A stretch of DNA of 64,000 nucleotides from Rhodopseudomonas palustris (GTDB taxonomy: Bacteria; Pseudomonadota; Alphaproteobacteria; Rhizobiales; Xanthobacteraceae): NCBI RefSeq assembly GCF_034479375.1, contig NZ_CP140155.1, positions 3,944,501 to 4,008,500 on the forward strand, written 5' to 3'. Of this stretch, positions 22,370 to 30,880 are shown piece after piece. Each line of letters starts with the position of its first letter. Position 1 is the stretch's first letter. The translations under genes were made by a program, and so were the position numbers. Below the pieces are notes generated by a model that saw only the letters and a program-made list of their open reading frames with translations, ran no database searches and was not told where the DNA came from.

Positions 22370-23932
22370 TCACCGCCACACATCCGCCTGCACCACCGCG
22401 TCCTCGCGCCAGGCTTCGCGGGCCGCCTTGTTGGCCATCCAGTTCGGCAGGAAGGTCAGCGCCTCGTCGAGGATGTGCGGGGTGTGCAGGCCGGGCGAAT
22501 ATTCCAGCGCGCGCTTGTAGTATTCCTTCAGCGCCGGCTTGAAGGTCGGGTGCGCGCAGTTCTCGATGATCACCTTGGCGCGCTGCTTCGGCGACAGGCC
22601 GCGCAGATCGGCGAGGCCCTGCTCGGTGACGATGATCTGGACGTCGTGCTCGGTGTGGTCGACATGCGAGGCCATCGGGACGATGCAGGAGATCTTGCCG
22701 CCCTTCGCGGCCGACGGCGTCATGAAGAACGACAAATACGAGTTGCGGGCGAAATCGCCCGAGCCGCCGATGCCGTTCATGATGCTGGTGCCCATGATGT
22801 GGGTCGAGTTGACGTTGCCATAGATGTCGGCCTCGATCAGCCCGTTCATCGCGATCACGCCGAGGCGGCGGATCACTTCCGGATGGTTGGAGATTTCCTG
22901 CGGCCGCAGCACGATGCGCTCGCGATAGAAATCGAGATTGCGCAGGAATTCGTCGTAGCCGTCCGGCGACAGCGACAGCGCGGTGGCCGAGGCCAGCGTC
23001 AGCTTGCCCTTGCGCAGCAGGCTCAGCATGCCGTCCTGCAGCACTTCGGTGTAGGCCGTCATGTTCTCGAACGGGCCGCTCTCCAGCCCGGCCATCACCG
23101 CATTGGCGACATTTCCGACGCCGGATTGCAGCGGCAGCAGATTCGGCGGCAGCCGGCCTTTCTTCACTTCGTGGCCGAGGAATTCGAGAATGTGCTCGGC
23201 GATCGCCTGCGAACTCTCGTCGGGCGCGGAGAATCCCGAATTGCGATCCGGCAGATTGGTCTCGACGATGGCGACGATCTTCGACGGATCGCAACGCAAA
23301 TAGGGTTCGCCGATCCGGTCTCCCGTGGCCAGGATCGGGATCGGCTTGCGGTGCGGCGGCAATTGCGTGCCGTAGTACACGTCGTGCATGCCTTCGAGGC
23401 GGGCGTCCTGCCAGGCGTTGACTTCGAGGATCACCTTGTCGGCGAGGTCGAGCCAGGTCTTGTTGTTGCCGATCGATGACGACGGGATCAGGCTGCCGTC
23501 CTCGCGGATGCCGGCGACCTCGACGATCGCGACGTCGAGCTTGCCGAGAAAGCCGAACCAGACGTGCTGGGCGACGTGCGACAGATGGATATCGATATAC
23601 TCCATCCGCCCGGCATTGATGCGCTTGCGGCAGGTCGGATCGGACTGATACGGCAGCCGCATCTCGATGCCGTCGACCTTGGCGAGCGCGCCGTCGAGCT
23701 CGGGCGCGGTCGAGGCGCCGGTCCAGACCGAGACCTTGAATTTCTGACCGCGGGCGTGATGCGCGTTGATACGCTCGGCCAGCGCCAGCGGCAGCAGCTT
23801 CGGATAGCCCGACCCGGTGAAGCCGCTCATCCCGACATTGGCGCCGGAGGGAATCTGCGCGGCAGCGTCGGCCGCCGTCATGATCTTCGCACGGAGGTGG
23901 GGAGCGAGAACGCGGGAGGCGGGGACGTCCAT
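22370..23932 (-). CDS. acetyl-CoA hydrolase/transferase family protein (succinyl-CoA:acetate type)
   Basis: Class I CoA transferase that probably moves CoA between acetate and succinate or similar acids, or hydrolyses acetyl-CoA, in the cytosol. The 520 residues fit the Cat1/AarC family. Visible landmarks are GANVGMSGFTGSGYPK near the N-terminus, LPLQSGVGNVANAV, NGIGGSGDFARNSY (the glycine motif of the CoA site) and IVTEQGLADLRGLSP in the second domain. ATG 23932 (MDVPASRVLAP) is chosen; the frame extends upstream to 24016 without support. The exact acyl donor is not predictable from sequence. In this phototroph acetate handling would fit with the PHB genes and aceK elsewhere in the window. 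Confidence 0.92.
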   Translation of the reverse strand: MDVPASRVLAPHLRAKIMTAADAAAQIPSGANVGMSGFTGSGYPKLLPLALAERINAHHARGQKFKVSVWTGASTAPELDGALAKVDGIEMRLPYQSDPTCRKRINAGRMEYIDIHLSHVAQHVWFGFLGKLDVAIVEVAGIREDGSLIPSSSIGNNKTWLDLADKVILEVNAWQDARLEGMHDVYYGTQLPPHRKPIPILATGDRIGEPYLRCDPSKIVAIVETNLPDRNSGFSAPDESSQAIAEHILEFLGHEVKKGRLPPNLLPLQSGVGNVANAVMAGLESGPFENMTAYTEVLQDGMLSLLRKGKLTLASATALSLSPDGYDEFLRNLDFYRERIVLRPQEISNHPEVIRRLGVIAMNGLIEADIYGNVNSTHIMGTSIMNGIGGSGDFARNSYLSFFMTPSAAKGGKISCIVPMASHVDHTEHDVQIIVTEQGLADLRGLSPKQRAKVIIENCAHPTFKPALKEYYKRALEYSPGLHTPHILDEALTFLPNWMANKAAREAWREDAVVQADVWR

Positions 23933-24179
23933 CACGACTCTTTCTGCTGCGCGGGCCGGTCCGCCCACGGAAGTGATTGATCCATTTGCTCTAATCGCCT
24001 GGCGGAAAAGGGCCATGCAACCAACGGCGGACGCCGCTATTTGCTGCGGCGCAGCAGTTCGGCCGCTGAAGGGACTGGAGCTTTGCGCTGCGATCGGATC
24101 GATCGGCTAGCGACTTGATTCTACGTGCTCTCTTCGCGCGATGCGGCGGAGGCAGGCGATCCGGCGCGGATGCCGACAT

Positions 24180-24402
24180 GCCGCGCGTGCAATGCTGGGT
24201 CGCATTGATCGGGGACGCCTATGCGCGGACATGCCATGTGCACGCGCCCGACTCCGGGATCGGCCCGGAGCAACCCCGAGCGCGTCGCCGTAAGGAACGC
24301 AAGGAAGCGGGTCGGGTGTGCAGAGGAAGCCAGACGGGGGCGAGGCGACGGGTCGTCCAAAGACTCGAAAACCTCCGGCAGGGCATTGCCGGAGGTTTCT
24401 TG
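24180..24402 (+). ncRNA. possible small RNA ending at an intrinsic terminator
   Basis: Within a gene-poor 795 bp stretch (23933-24727), about 200 bp of GC-rich, hairpin-prone sequence ends at a strong stem AACCTCCGGCA / TGCCGGAGGTT (24370-24397) followed by TTTCTT. The same stem also has TTTT on the other strand. No good protein explanation exists: overlapping frames are Arg-rich and lack ribosome sites. I do not recognise tmRNA, RNase P, 6S or SRP RNA. The rest of the stretch shows nothing I can assign except the porin terminator. Confidence 0.3.
24369..24402. terminator. bidirectional hairpin terminator
   Basis: 11-bp stem AACCTCCGGCA / TGCCGGAGGTT with loop GGGCAT. Runs of T occur after the stem on both strands (TTTCTT on +, TTTT on -). 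No gene clearly ends here. Confidence 0.7.
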
Positions 24403-24672
24403 GAGGTATTACATAAAGAAGAGCTCTGCGATCTCCTTCGCTGGCGCCGACCAATCATGTCGGCCAACGTGGGAAGTATATGAGCATTTTCACTGAGTTC
24501 AATAGCTGAGTTAGTCAGTCATTATGATTTCGGGCCGGCGGTCCGCGCGTCGCGGCGTACGGCTATGCGCCGCCGCCGATCCGTAGCGACCTCTGCGATG
24601 GCCGCGATGGATGCGCCGTTTGCACGGGCTGGAGCGACCTCATCGCGGTGGCCGACATAGGTGTCCGACATG

Positions 24673-24701
24673 AAAAACCCCGGCGGTCGCCCGCCGGGGT
24701 T
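24673..24701 (-). terminator. porin gene terminator
   Basis: Perfect 11-bp stem AACCCCGGCGG / CCGCCGGGGTT with a 4-nt loop, followed on the minus strand by five T. It lies about 27 bp after the porin stop. Confidence 0.92.
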
Positions 24702-24727
24702 CGAAGGTCCATCGCTCGGAGATGGGA

Positions 24728-26170
24728 TCAGAACGTGCGCTGAACGCGGAGGTTGCCGCTCCAGACGCCCTGGTCCTTGAACTCGTAGGTGGCGGCCGGC
24801 TTGGCGAGAGCCGGAATCGCCGTGATCGCCTGGAAGCCGGCGTTCGCCTGGTCGAGGTAGGTGTACATCACTTCGCCCGAGAAGGTCAGGTTCTTGACCG
24901 GGGTCCAGCGCGTGACGGTGCCGATCTGGGCAATCCGGAAATCCGGATTGAACGGCGCGCCCCACGAGGCCGCGATCAGAGCCGTCGCCGTGCCGTTGTA
25001 GTCGATCGAGGTGTACGACCCGAACAGCGAGGTCGACCAGAACGGGCTCCAGTTGTGGTTGAAGGCACCACGGACGCCCCAGGCGGTGGTCTTCTCGATG
25101 CCGGTGCCGACGACGTTGTTCGGGCCCCAGAACACGCCGTCAGCCGCATGCGCGAACGCGATGCTCTGATACGAGCCGGGGGCGCTGTTGTTGCCGTAGA
25201 TCGCGAACGAATTCGGGCTCACGCCGCCGATCACGTAACGGGTCGCACCGTTCGAGTAGGTCGCCGTGAGGTTGATGCTGTCGCCGGGACCGGTCGGCAG
25301 GTTCTTGAGCGAGATCGCGCCCTGCACCGCATAGCCCCAGGTATCGCTCGGGTGACCGGAGGTCTCGAGGGCCGTGTCGTAGTAGCTGGCGCGAACCTGG
25401 TGAGCCGCGGCCGACACCTGGAACAGACCCCAGGCCTGGTCGACGCGGATCTTGCCGACGATGTCGGGGATCTGCGTGCCGGCGTAGGAGTTGGCACCGA
25501 AGCCACCAGTGACGGTCGAAGCAATGCGGGTGTTGTACAGAGCCGACTGCAGGTAGGACGATTGATCTTCGAGCGAGATCGAGGCCGACACGCCGTTGCC
25601 GAATTCCGCCGTGTAGGCGATCTGGTTGATGCCGGTGACGTCGTCGTAGCCGCCGATCAGGAAGGAGGTGTTGTTGCCCGGGTAGCCGGTCCAGGGGGTG
25701 TCGAACTGCGACACGGCCTTACCGAAGGTGAAGCCGGCGAACTGGATGAAGGCGTAGTACACGCCGAGCGTGCCGGCGGCGACGCCGTCACCGGTGGTCC
25801 AGTTGAAGGTCGCATCGAAATAGGTGCGGACCACGCCGTATTCGGTCGCGGTGCGGGTGTCGATGTTGAGATCCTGGCGCGAACGGAAGATGTAGCCGTT
25901 GGCGTTGCGGTTCTTGGCACCCGAGGCGCCGTTCCAGGCCGGCGCGTTGTACGCGCTCGCGCCGTTCATCGTGGCGTCGGCGCGCAGATAGCCGCCGAGC
26001 TTGATGCAGGTGTCGGTGCCCGGGATGTAATAGAAGCCGGCGCCGTAGATCGAGCAGATCTTGACGTATTCCACGGCCTTGGCCTTGAGCGGAAGATCCG
26101 CCGCCTGCGCGCTGCCGACGGCAAACAGTGCCGCGGCCGAGCCGAGTGCCAGTCGCTTGACGGAATTCAT
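24728..26170 (-). CDS. outer-membrane porin (rhizobial Omp2/RopB-type)
   Basis: A 480-residue outer-membrane beta-barrel porin of the alphaproteobacterial porin_2 family, allowing passive uptake of small solutes. A signal peptide (MNSVKRLALGSAAALFAVGS, cut near AQAAD) is followed by the family opening LPLKAKAVEYVKICS and GAGFYYIPGTDTCIKLGGYL, where the two Cys are conserved. Many alternating hydrophobic strands follow, and the chain ends in a terminal Phe (NLRVQRTF), needed for barrel insertion. ATG 26170 sits behind CTGGAGGAC. A strong terminator follows the stop. The long upstream region suggests independent, regulated expression. Confidence 0.96.
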   Translation of the reverse strand: MNSVKRLALGSAAALFAVGSAQAADLPLKAKAVEYVKICSIYGAGFYYIPGTDTCIKLGGYLRADATMNGASAYNAPAWNGASGAKNRNANGYIFRSRQDLNIDTRTATEYGVVRTYFDATFNWTTGDGVAAGTLGVYYAFIQFAGFTFGKAVSQFDTPWTGYPGNNTSFLIGGYDDVTGINQIAYTAEFGNGVSASISLEDQSSYLQSALYNTRIASTVTGGFGANSYAGTQIPDIVGKIRVDQAWGLFQVSAAAHQVRASYYDTALETSGHPSDTWGYAVQGAISLKNLPTGPGDSINLTATYSNGATRYVIGGVSPNSFAIYGNNSAPGSYQSIAFAHAADGVFWGPNNVVGTGIEKTTAWGVRGAFNHNWSPFWSTSLFGSYTSIDYNGTATALIAASWGAPFNPDFRIAQIGTVTRWTPVKNLTFSGEVMYTYLDQANAGFQAITAIPALAKPAATYEFKDQGVWSGNLRVQRTF

Positions 26171-26674
26171 GTACAGTCCTCCAGAGTAACTGTGCTTGAG
26201 GGTCACCCTGCAGGCCTCGGCCTAGACGACCCTGTGCTTCGATGGATGCCCGGCGCTCGGCCGAACACGCTTCTCAAACGGGACGATTCGCTATGCCCCA
26301 CCCGTCTGCGGCGATCATGATTGATTTCATCACGTGATGGAAATTGTTTATCTAGTCATCTAATTGTTTTGGAACTGTCGTTGTATTTGCGCCACAGACG
26401 GGCCGGGGGATGGGCACTTCCCGCGACAGATCAGCCGTACTCAGCGCGACTTGTTGCAGCCTTTGCAAAACAATGTCTCGCAGAACCGCGGGCTGTGGCC
26501 GAAAAGCGCCGCCGGCGGTCCATCGCCTCCGAACGGAGCCGAGGAAGGGATGCATGGCGCGCATGTCGGCCGGCGCCGGCACGTCGGGTTTGACAGCACC
26601 GCATTACCTCGTTGATATAGAAAACGATGTGCAACACATGATAAAGTCCGGCATCAGTCCATGACGGAGGGCGA
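26171..26674. promoter_or_regulatory. porin / MarR-regulator divergent region with palindromes
   Basis: 504 bp without a gene. It contains an AT-rich patch around 26315-26400 carrying the perfect 12-bp palindrome CATCACGTGATG (26328-26339), a TTGACA box at 26590-26595 with GATATA 18 bp later, and the inverted repeat ATGTG-CAA-CACAT (26627-26639). The 26410-26580 part shows nothing assignable. Confidence 0.5.
26627..26639. promoter_or_regulatory. candidate MarR operator
   Basis: Inverted repeat ATGTG-CAA-CACAT just downstream of a sigma70-like promoter (TTGACA 26590, GATATA 26614) and 36 bp before the MarR-family start codon. The position fits autorepression. Confidence 0.4.
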
Positions 26675-27184
26675 ATGCCCAAGAAGGCAAAGACAAGTCT
26701 CGCAACGCGGACAAACGGGGTCGACCCGGCTGCAGTCCGGGAGTTCACGTCGACGGTCGGCAGTCTCGCCGTCTATCTCGATGAGATCCGGCACTTTCGC
26801 GCCAAGAGCCTCGGCATCAGCGGCCCGCAATTCGCGATTCTGACCACTGTTCAGCGTCTCGACGACGGCGACGGCGTCTCGGTGCGCCACGTCGCCAAGG
26901 CCATTCATGTCGACTCCTCGTTCATCACGACACAGTCGAAGCTGCTCGAAGCGAAGGGCCTGCTTCGCCGGCTGGCCGACGAGGCCGATGCCCGGGTGGT
27001 GAACCTGTCGCTGACCGACAAGGCCGCCAGGCAGATCGCCGGCCTCGCAGCCGAGGAGCAGTCGCTCAACGACTTCATCTTCGTGGATCTTTCCGGCGAG
27101 GCGCTGGAGGACGTCACGGCACAGCTCGCCGAGCTGAAGATTCGCCTGGAGAAGGCCTGCCTCAAGATCGCCGGAGGCTTCTGA
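26675..27184 (+). CDS. MarR family transcriptional regulator
   Basis: A 169-residue dimeric winged-helix regulator, usually a repressor released by small aromatic or organic ligands. The core at about 50-120 reads ISGPQFAILTTVQRL, VRHVAKAIHVDSSFITTQSK (recognition helix) and LLRRLADEADARVVNLSLTDKA (the wing with the conserved D-x-R). The N-terminal and C-terminal helices form the dimer interface. ATG 26675 follows GGAGGGC. The ligand is not predictable. R. palustris has MarR regulators of aromatic degradation, but nothing here shows which one this might be. The gene converges on the truncated hydrolase with 5 bp between stops. Confidence 0.92.
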   Translation: MPKKAKTSLATRTNGVDPAAVREFTSTVGSLAVYLDEIRHFRAKSLGISGPQFAILTTVQRLDDGDGVSVRHVAKAIHVDSSFITTQSKLLEAKGLLRRLADEADARVVNLSLTDKAARQIAGLAAEEQSLNDFIFVDLSGEALEDVTAQLAELKIRLEKACLKIAGGF

Positions 27185-27189
27185 GGCGT

Positions 27190-27975
27190 TCAGTCGATTG
27201 AGATTGCGGCCGGTCGGCCGCGCTGCCGCGACAGCCGCCGTCCAACCCAGCCGAGAATCGTCTCGGGTGCCATCTCGGCGTCTGCCCCGGCACAGTCCGC
27301 GACGACGAAGTCGCTGCGGTGACTGCCCGGCCGGCCGGCGAGGAGCCGCCTGGCGTGGGCCGGATCGATTCCGCCGTCCCGCCGCAGCGCGACCAGCGTC
27401 GGGCAACGGATCATCGCGGCGATCGGCATCGGTGGCAGGGCGGCGCAGCAACCCGACGACGCGCCGTGCGCATCGGCCCAGAGCTCCCACAGCCCGCCGT
27501 CGCAGACCGCCGCGGCGACGCGCCCGTCCATCGCGACGCCCCTGGCGACGAGCGATGACGGGCTGCCGTCGGCCACCACGGCGATGCGGGTCGGGTCGAT
27601 CCCGGGCCGCTCGGCAAGGTCGTCGATGATCGCGGAGACGCAGCTTTCGAGGCGGACGGAGCCGCGCGGCGCCGGGGCGGCGCCGGCCAGGCTGAGGTCG
27701 ACGCAGAGCAGCGCCAGCCCCCTGGCGCGAGCCGGGGCGGCCATCACTGCCAGCAGGGTGTCCTTGCTGTGCGTCTCGCCGATGCAAACGACTGCGGGTG
27801 CGGCCTTCGTATCGGATCCGCCCGCCGGCAGGTAGTAGCCGCGGAGGTCGGCCTCGTCTCGCCACGGAATGGTGACGGCTCGGCCGGGCGGATCGAAGCT
27901 GCGCAGATATCGCCTGGTACTCTGCGCGCCGGGCGAGCCTCGCAACTCGAACGTATCGAGAAAACCCCCCAGCAA
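27190..27975 (-). pseudogene. FrsA/2,6-DHPN-hydrolase-like alpha/beta hydrolase, probably 5'-truncated
   Basis: The 261 residues resemble the catalytic half of FrsA-type alpha/beta hydrolases: AVTIPWRDEADLRGYYLPAG, VVCIGETHSKD, then LLCVDLSLAGAA and IDPTRIAVVADGSPSSLVARG in place of the nucleophile elbow. Full-length relatives have about 100 more N-terminal residues forming a helical cap; here the frame stops (TGA at 27994-27996) seven codons before the only possible early start, a TTG. The elbow reads GSPSS rather than GxSxG, so activity is doubtful. It ends 5 bp from the convergent MarR gene; tRNA-Leu lies 190 bp upstream. It could still be a short functional protein. Confidence 0.55.
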
Positions 27976-28162
27976 TTCTCGCTCCTGCCAGGATCATCAA
28001 AATGAATACTTACAAACTCAGGTAATTTAGTCACTCAGCGTGCAAATGTGTCAATGCATTTCTAGGCGCAATCGCCGCCCCGTCCATTGCCCCCGATCAA
28101 CGCGAGGCGATCCCGCCGCGCCGCAGGTCTGAGGAGAAGCAGCGTTGTGGGAGGCGTGGGAA

Positions 28163-28247
28163 TGGTGCCCCTGGCCGGAATCGAACCAGCACTCCTTGCG
28201 GAACTCGATTTTGAGTCGAGCGCGTCTACCAGTTCCGCCACAGGGGC
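28163..28247 (-). tRNA. tRNA-Leu (anticodon CAA)
   Basis: An 85-nt tRNA with encoded CCA. The acceptor stem GCCCCTG / CAGGGGC pairs fully. The anticodon arm is CTCGA-CTCAAAA-TCGAG, giving anticodon CAA for codon UUG. The T-arm GGTTCGATTCC and D-arm GGCGGAACTGGTAGACGCG are canonical, and a long variable arm is present as expected for leucine tRNAs. Confidence 0.97.
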
Positions 28248-28417
28248 CAACGCCGCCGGAAGAGGCCCGACCGCGAAGCGCGCGGACTATAGCGGGCGGG
28301 AATTCGGGGTCAACCCGGGGGGCCTGGGGGCCGCCGCTCACACTCCGGTTTGATCGGCCGCCGTCTCGACACCGCCCCGGTCGCGCGATACGACGCCTGC
28401 CGCACCCGGAGAAACCC

Positions 28418-28963
28418 GTGACGGCCAACCTCCTCGACCAGCCCGGCCTCGCTTCGCGACCGGCGCGCGCGGCGCGCATCGCGCAGAATGTGGCGCTGAC
28501 GATCGGCGCCGTCTCGGTGGCGGCGCTGGCGACCGCATGGTATTTCCAGCTCTTCCTCGACTTTTACCCGTGCCCGCTCTGCCTCGAGCAGCGCTACGCC
28601 TATTATGCGTCCGTCCCGCTCGCCGCGCTGATCGTGATCGCCGCCCGGCGCGAGGCTCCGGTGTCGCTGCTGCTGGCCGGCCTCGCGGTGCTGGCGGTGC
28701 TGGCGCTCGGCAATGCCGGGCTCGCCGCCTATCACGCCGGCGTCGAATGGAAGTTCTGGGCCGGGCCGAGCGATTGCAGCGGCCCGGTGCTCGATCTCGG
28801 CCGTGCCGGCAGCCTGCTCGACCAGCTCGACAAGGTGACCGTGGTGCGTTGTGACGAGGCGCAATGGCGCATGCTCGGCCTGTCCTTCGCCGGCTACAAC
28901 GTGCTGCTGTCGCTCGGCCTCGCCGCCATTGCCGGCTGGGGGATCGGCCGGATCAGGCGCTGA
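28418..28963 (+). CDS. dsbB: disulfide bond formation protein DsbB family
   Basis: Inner-membrane oxidoreductase that reoxidises periplasmic DsbA with quinone as acceptor. The 181 residues hold four membrane segments. The first periplasmic loop carries the redox pair in FYPCPLCLEQRYAYY (CPLC). The second pair is Cys of GPSDCSGP and Cys of VVRCDEAQW, matching the second disulfide of DsbB. GTG 28418 follows GGAGAAA and directly precedes the native sequence; the frame upstream would run across the tRNA antisense strand and is not coding. Confidence 0.93.
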   Translation: MTANLLDQPGLASRPARAARIAQNVALTIGAVSVAALATAWYFQLFLDFYPCPLCLEQRYAYYASVPLAALIVIAARREAPVSLLLAGLAVLAVLALGNAGLAAYHAGVEWKFWAGPSDCSGPVLDLGRAGSLLDQLDKVTVVRCDEAQWRMLGLSFAGYNVLLSLGLAAIAGWGIGRIRR

Positions 28964-29011
28964 ACGCCCGCTGGCCACCGGCCGTTTCGGCGCGCCGACC
29001 GATCGGGATCA

Positions 29012-29036
29012 GGAACCGAAACACCTCGACGGCGTT
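29012..29036 (+). promoter_or_regulatory. EcfG-type general stress promoter
   Basis: GGAAC (29012-29016), 16 bp, CGTT (29033-29036): an exact match to the alphaproteobacterial EcfG sigma consensus GGAAC-N16/17-CGTT. It lies 99 bp before the HisKA_2 kinase start codon, on the same strand. Confidence 0.7.
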
Positions 29037-29135
29037 GTCGGGTATCGTCATTCGGGCGGTTGGTGCGGGTTCTCGTCGAGGCGCTCGTGTGGCCAGCATC
29101 CCTGCGAAGTGACGCTACTCAGAATCGGCCGCTTA

Positions 29136-30338
29136 ATGCCTTCCGAAACGAGGCTGGTCTCATCGGCGGCCTCTGATGCCTCTCTCAACCGCCAGGATGA
29201 ACTGCCTTACCGCCGCCGCCAACAGGCGCTGCTACGGGAGTTCGGGACGGCCGCGCTGCAGTCGCGCGACTTCCGGCACATCCTTCAACAGGCAGCCGAT
29301 CTCAGCGCCCGCGGCCTGGGATGCTCCTACGCCAAGGTTCTCGAATACGAGGCCGGCGAAAAGCGCCTGATCGTGCGTGCCGGCATCGGCTGGCCCGCCG
29401 GCACCGTGGACCATGTGTCGCTCGGCGCCGACATCGAATCGCCGGCGGGCTTCGCTTTTCAGACCGGGCAATCGGTCATCTCCAATCACCTGCAGGAAGA
29501 GACGCGCTTCCGGACGCCGAAACTCCTGGCCGATCACGGCATCAAGCGTGCGATCAACGTGCTGATCAGGCGGGGCGGCGAGGGCGATGCGGCGTTCGGC
29601 ATTCTCGAGGCGGATAGTCCGGATCCGGGGCAGTTCGACGACGCCGATGCGGATTTTCTGGCCGGCTTCGCAGGCCTGCTCGGCATCGCGATCGAACGGC
29701 AGCACGCCGACGCCAAGCTTCAGGAAGCGCTCGATCACGAAGCCCTGCTGACGCGCGAGATGAGCCATCGCGTCAAGAACAGCCTCACCTCGGTGGTCGG
29801 CCTGCTGCGTGTCCAGGCGCGCGGTTCGGAGTCCGCGGACGTCAAGAACGCATTGGAAAACGCGGCGATGCGCGTCGCCTCGATCGCGGAGGTGCACGAT
29901 CATCTGTGGCGGGGCAGCAAGGTCGGCTTCGTCGATCTGTCCGACTTCGTCGGCCATCTGTGCAAGAATCTCCAGAGCTCGGCGCCGGAACACACGCTTC
30001 AATCGCGCTCCGATCCCGTCATCCTGTCCGCCGACAAGGCGATCCCTCTGGGCCTGCTGGTCAACGAGCTCGTCACCAACGCCATCAAATACGCCTATGT
30101 CGATGGACCCGGCGTGATCAGGATGGACGCCAGGGAGATCAACGGACATCTGCTCGTCGAGATTTCCGACGAAGGCGCCGGCCTGCCCGATGGATTCGAC
30201 ATCAACCAGCCGCGAAAGAGCCTCGGCTTTCGCGTCATTCTCGGCCTGGTCCGACAGTTGATGGGCGAACTCAAGATCTCGAGGAACATCCCCCGGGGAG
30301 CCCTGTTCACCATCAAGTTTCCGCTCGACCCGCCATGA
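29136..30338 (+). CDS. GAF-HisKA_2 sensor histidine kinase
   Basis: A soluble 400-residue histidine kinase. A GAF sensor domain (about 30-190; YAKVLEYEAGEKRLIVRAGI, SVISNHLQEETRFRTPKLL) is followed by a HisKA_2 phosphoacceptor region with the His in LTREMSHRVKNSLTSVVGLL, then a catalytic domain (VNELVTNAIKYAY N-box, ISDEGAGLPDGFD, KSLGFRVILGLVRQL). No membrane segment is seen, so it senses a cytosolic cue. Kinases of this class commonly feed PhyR in the general stress response. An EcfG-like promoter upstream supports that link. It is followed 74 bp later by a response regulator, its likely partner. Confidence 0.92.
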   Translation: MPSETRLVSSAASDASLNRQDELPYRRRQQALLREFGTAALQSRDFRHILQQAADLSARGLGCSYAKVLEYEAGEKRLIVRAGIGWPAGTVDHVSLGADIESPAGFAFQTGQSVISNHLQEETRFRTPKLLADHGIKRAINVLIRRGGEGDAAFGILEADSPDPGQFDDADADFLAGFAGLLGIAIERQHADAKLQEALDHEALLTREMSHRVKNSLTSVVGLLRVQARGSESADVKNALENAAMRVASIAEVHDHLWRGSKVGFVDLSDFVGHLCKNLQSSAPEHTLQSRSDPVILSADKAIPLGLLVNELVTNAIKYAYVDGPGVIRMDAREINGHLLVEISDEGAGLPDGFDINQPRKSLGFRVILGLVRQLMGELKISRNIPRGALFTIKFPLDPP

Positions 30339-30412
30339 CCGACCGTTCGATGCGCGAGTTGCAGTCGACATCCCGGACGCCGGGTCATGCGAACCCTGTG
30401 AGTCCCTGTTAG

Positions 30413-30790
30413 ATGGCTTCAATCAACCCACCCATCCGCGTTCTCGTCGTCGAGGACGAAATGTTCATCCGCATGGACGTGGTCGAGTTTCTGCGCGCGG
30501 CGGGCGTCGACGTCGTGGAGGCGATCAGTGCGGCCGAAGGCATTCGGCTGCTCGAGCGCGATCCGGATATCCGGCTGATGTTCACCGATATCGATATGCC
30601 GGGTGCCATGAACGGTCTGAAACTGGCGGCGGCCGTCAGGGAACGGTGGCCCCCGATCAAGATCATCGCGACTTCGGGACATTTCAAATTGCAGGCCGGC
30701 GATCTTCCGCCGGACGCCCTGTTCTTCCTCAAGCCCTACCAACCGGCGGAAATCATCGATGCTGTTCGCCGGCTGACCTATGCGGCGTGA
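30413..30790 (+). CDS. single-domain response regulator
   Basis: A 125-residue CheY-like receiver with no output domain. The acidic pocket VVEDE, phospho-acceptor Asp in LMFTDIDMPGAMNG, switch Ser/Thr in IIATSGHF, and Lys in FFLKPYQP are all present. The Gly-Ala-Met-Asn-Gly after the Asp and the FFLKPY motif are usual in stand-alone receivers paired with HWE/HisKA_2 kinases. It probably takes phosphate from the kinase encoded directly upstream, acting as phosphate sink or relay. ATG 30413 follows the kinase stop by 74 bp. Confidence 0.93.
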   Translation: MASINPPIRVLVVEDEMFIRMDVVEFLRAAGVDVVEAISAAEGIRLLERDPDIRLMFTDIDMPGAMNGLKLAAAVRERWPPIKIIATSGHFKLQAGDLPPDALFFLKPYQPAEIIDAVRRLTYAA

Positions 30791-30880
30791 CGGCCCAGCC
30801 GAACTCGCTGAATGTCGTCGCTCGCACCGCTCTTCACGTCTCGGGCTCGAACGCTCGGGCCAGATACAGGACACTTCGCA

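Noticed and set aside
24180..24402. tmRNA, RNase P, 6S, SRP or cobalamin riboswitch
   Set aside because: None of the conserved cores of these RNAs could be found. Only the generic structured region with a terminator remains.
24221..24496. Possible 91-codon gene in the noncoding stretch
   Set aside because: Arg/Ser-rich, runs through a terminator hairpin, and has no ribosome site. A structured RNA is a better guess.
26675..27184. Naming the MarR gene badR or another known regulator
   Set aside because: Only generic MarR motifs are seen, and no aromatic-degradation genes are adjacent.
28163..28247. tRNA-Leu as an active attachment site
   Set aside because: No duplicate of the tRNA 3' end, integrase or phage gene is visible within the window.
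28145..28417. N-terminal extension of the DsbB frame
   Set aside because: Runs through the antisense strand of tRNA-Leu; the GTG at 28418 has a ribosome site and the native start.
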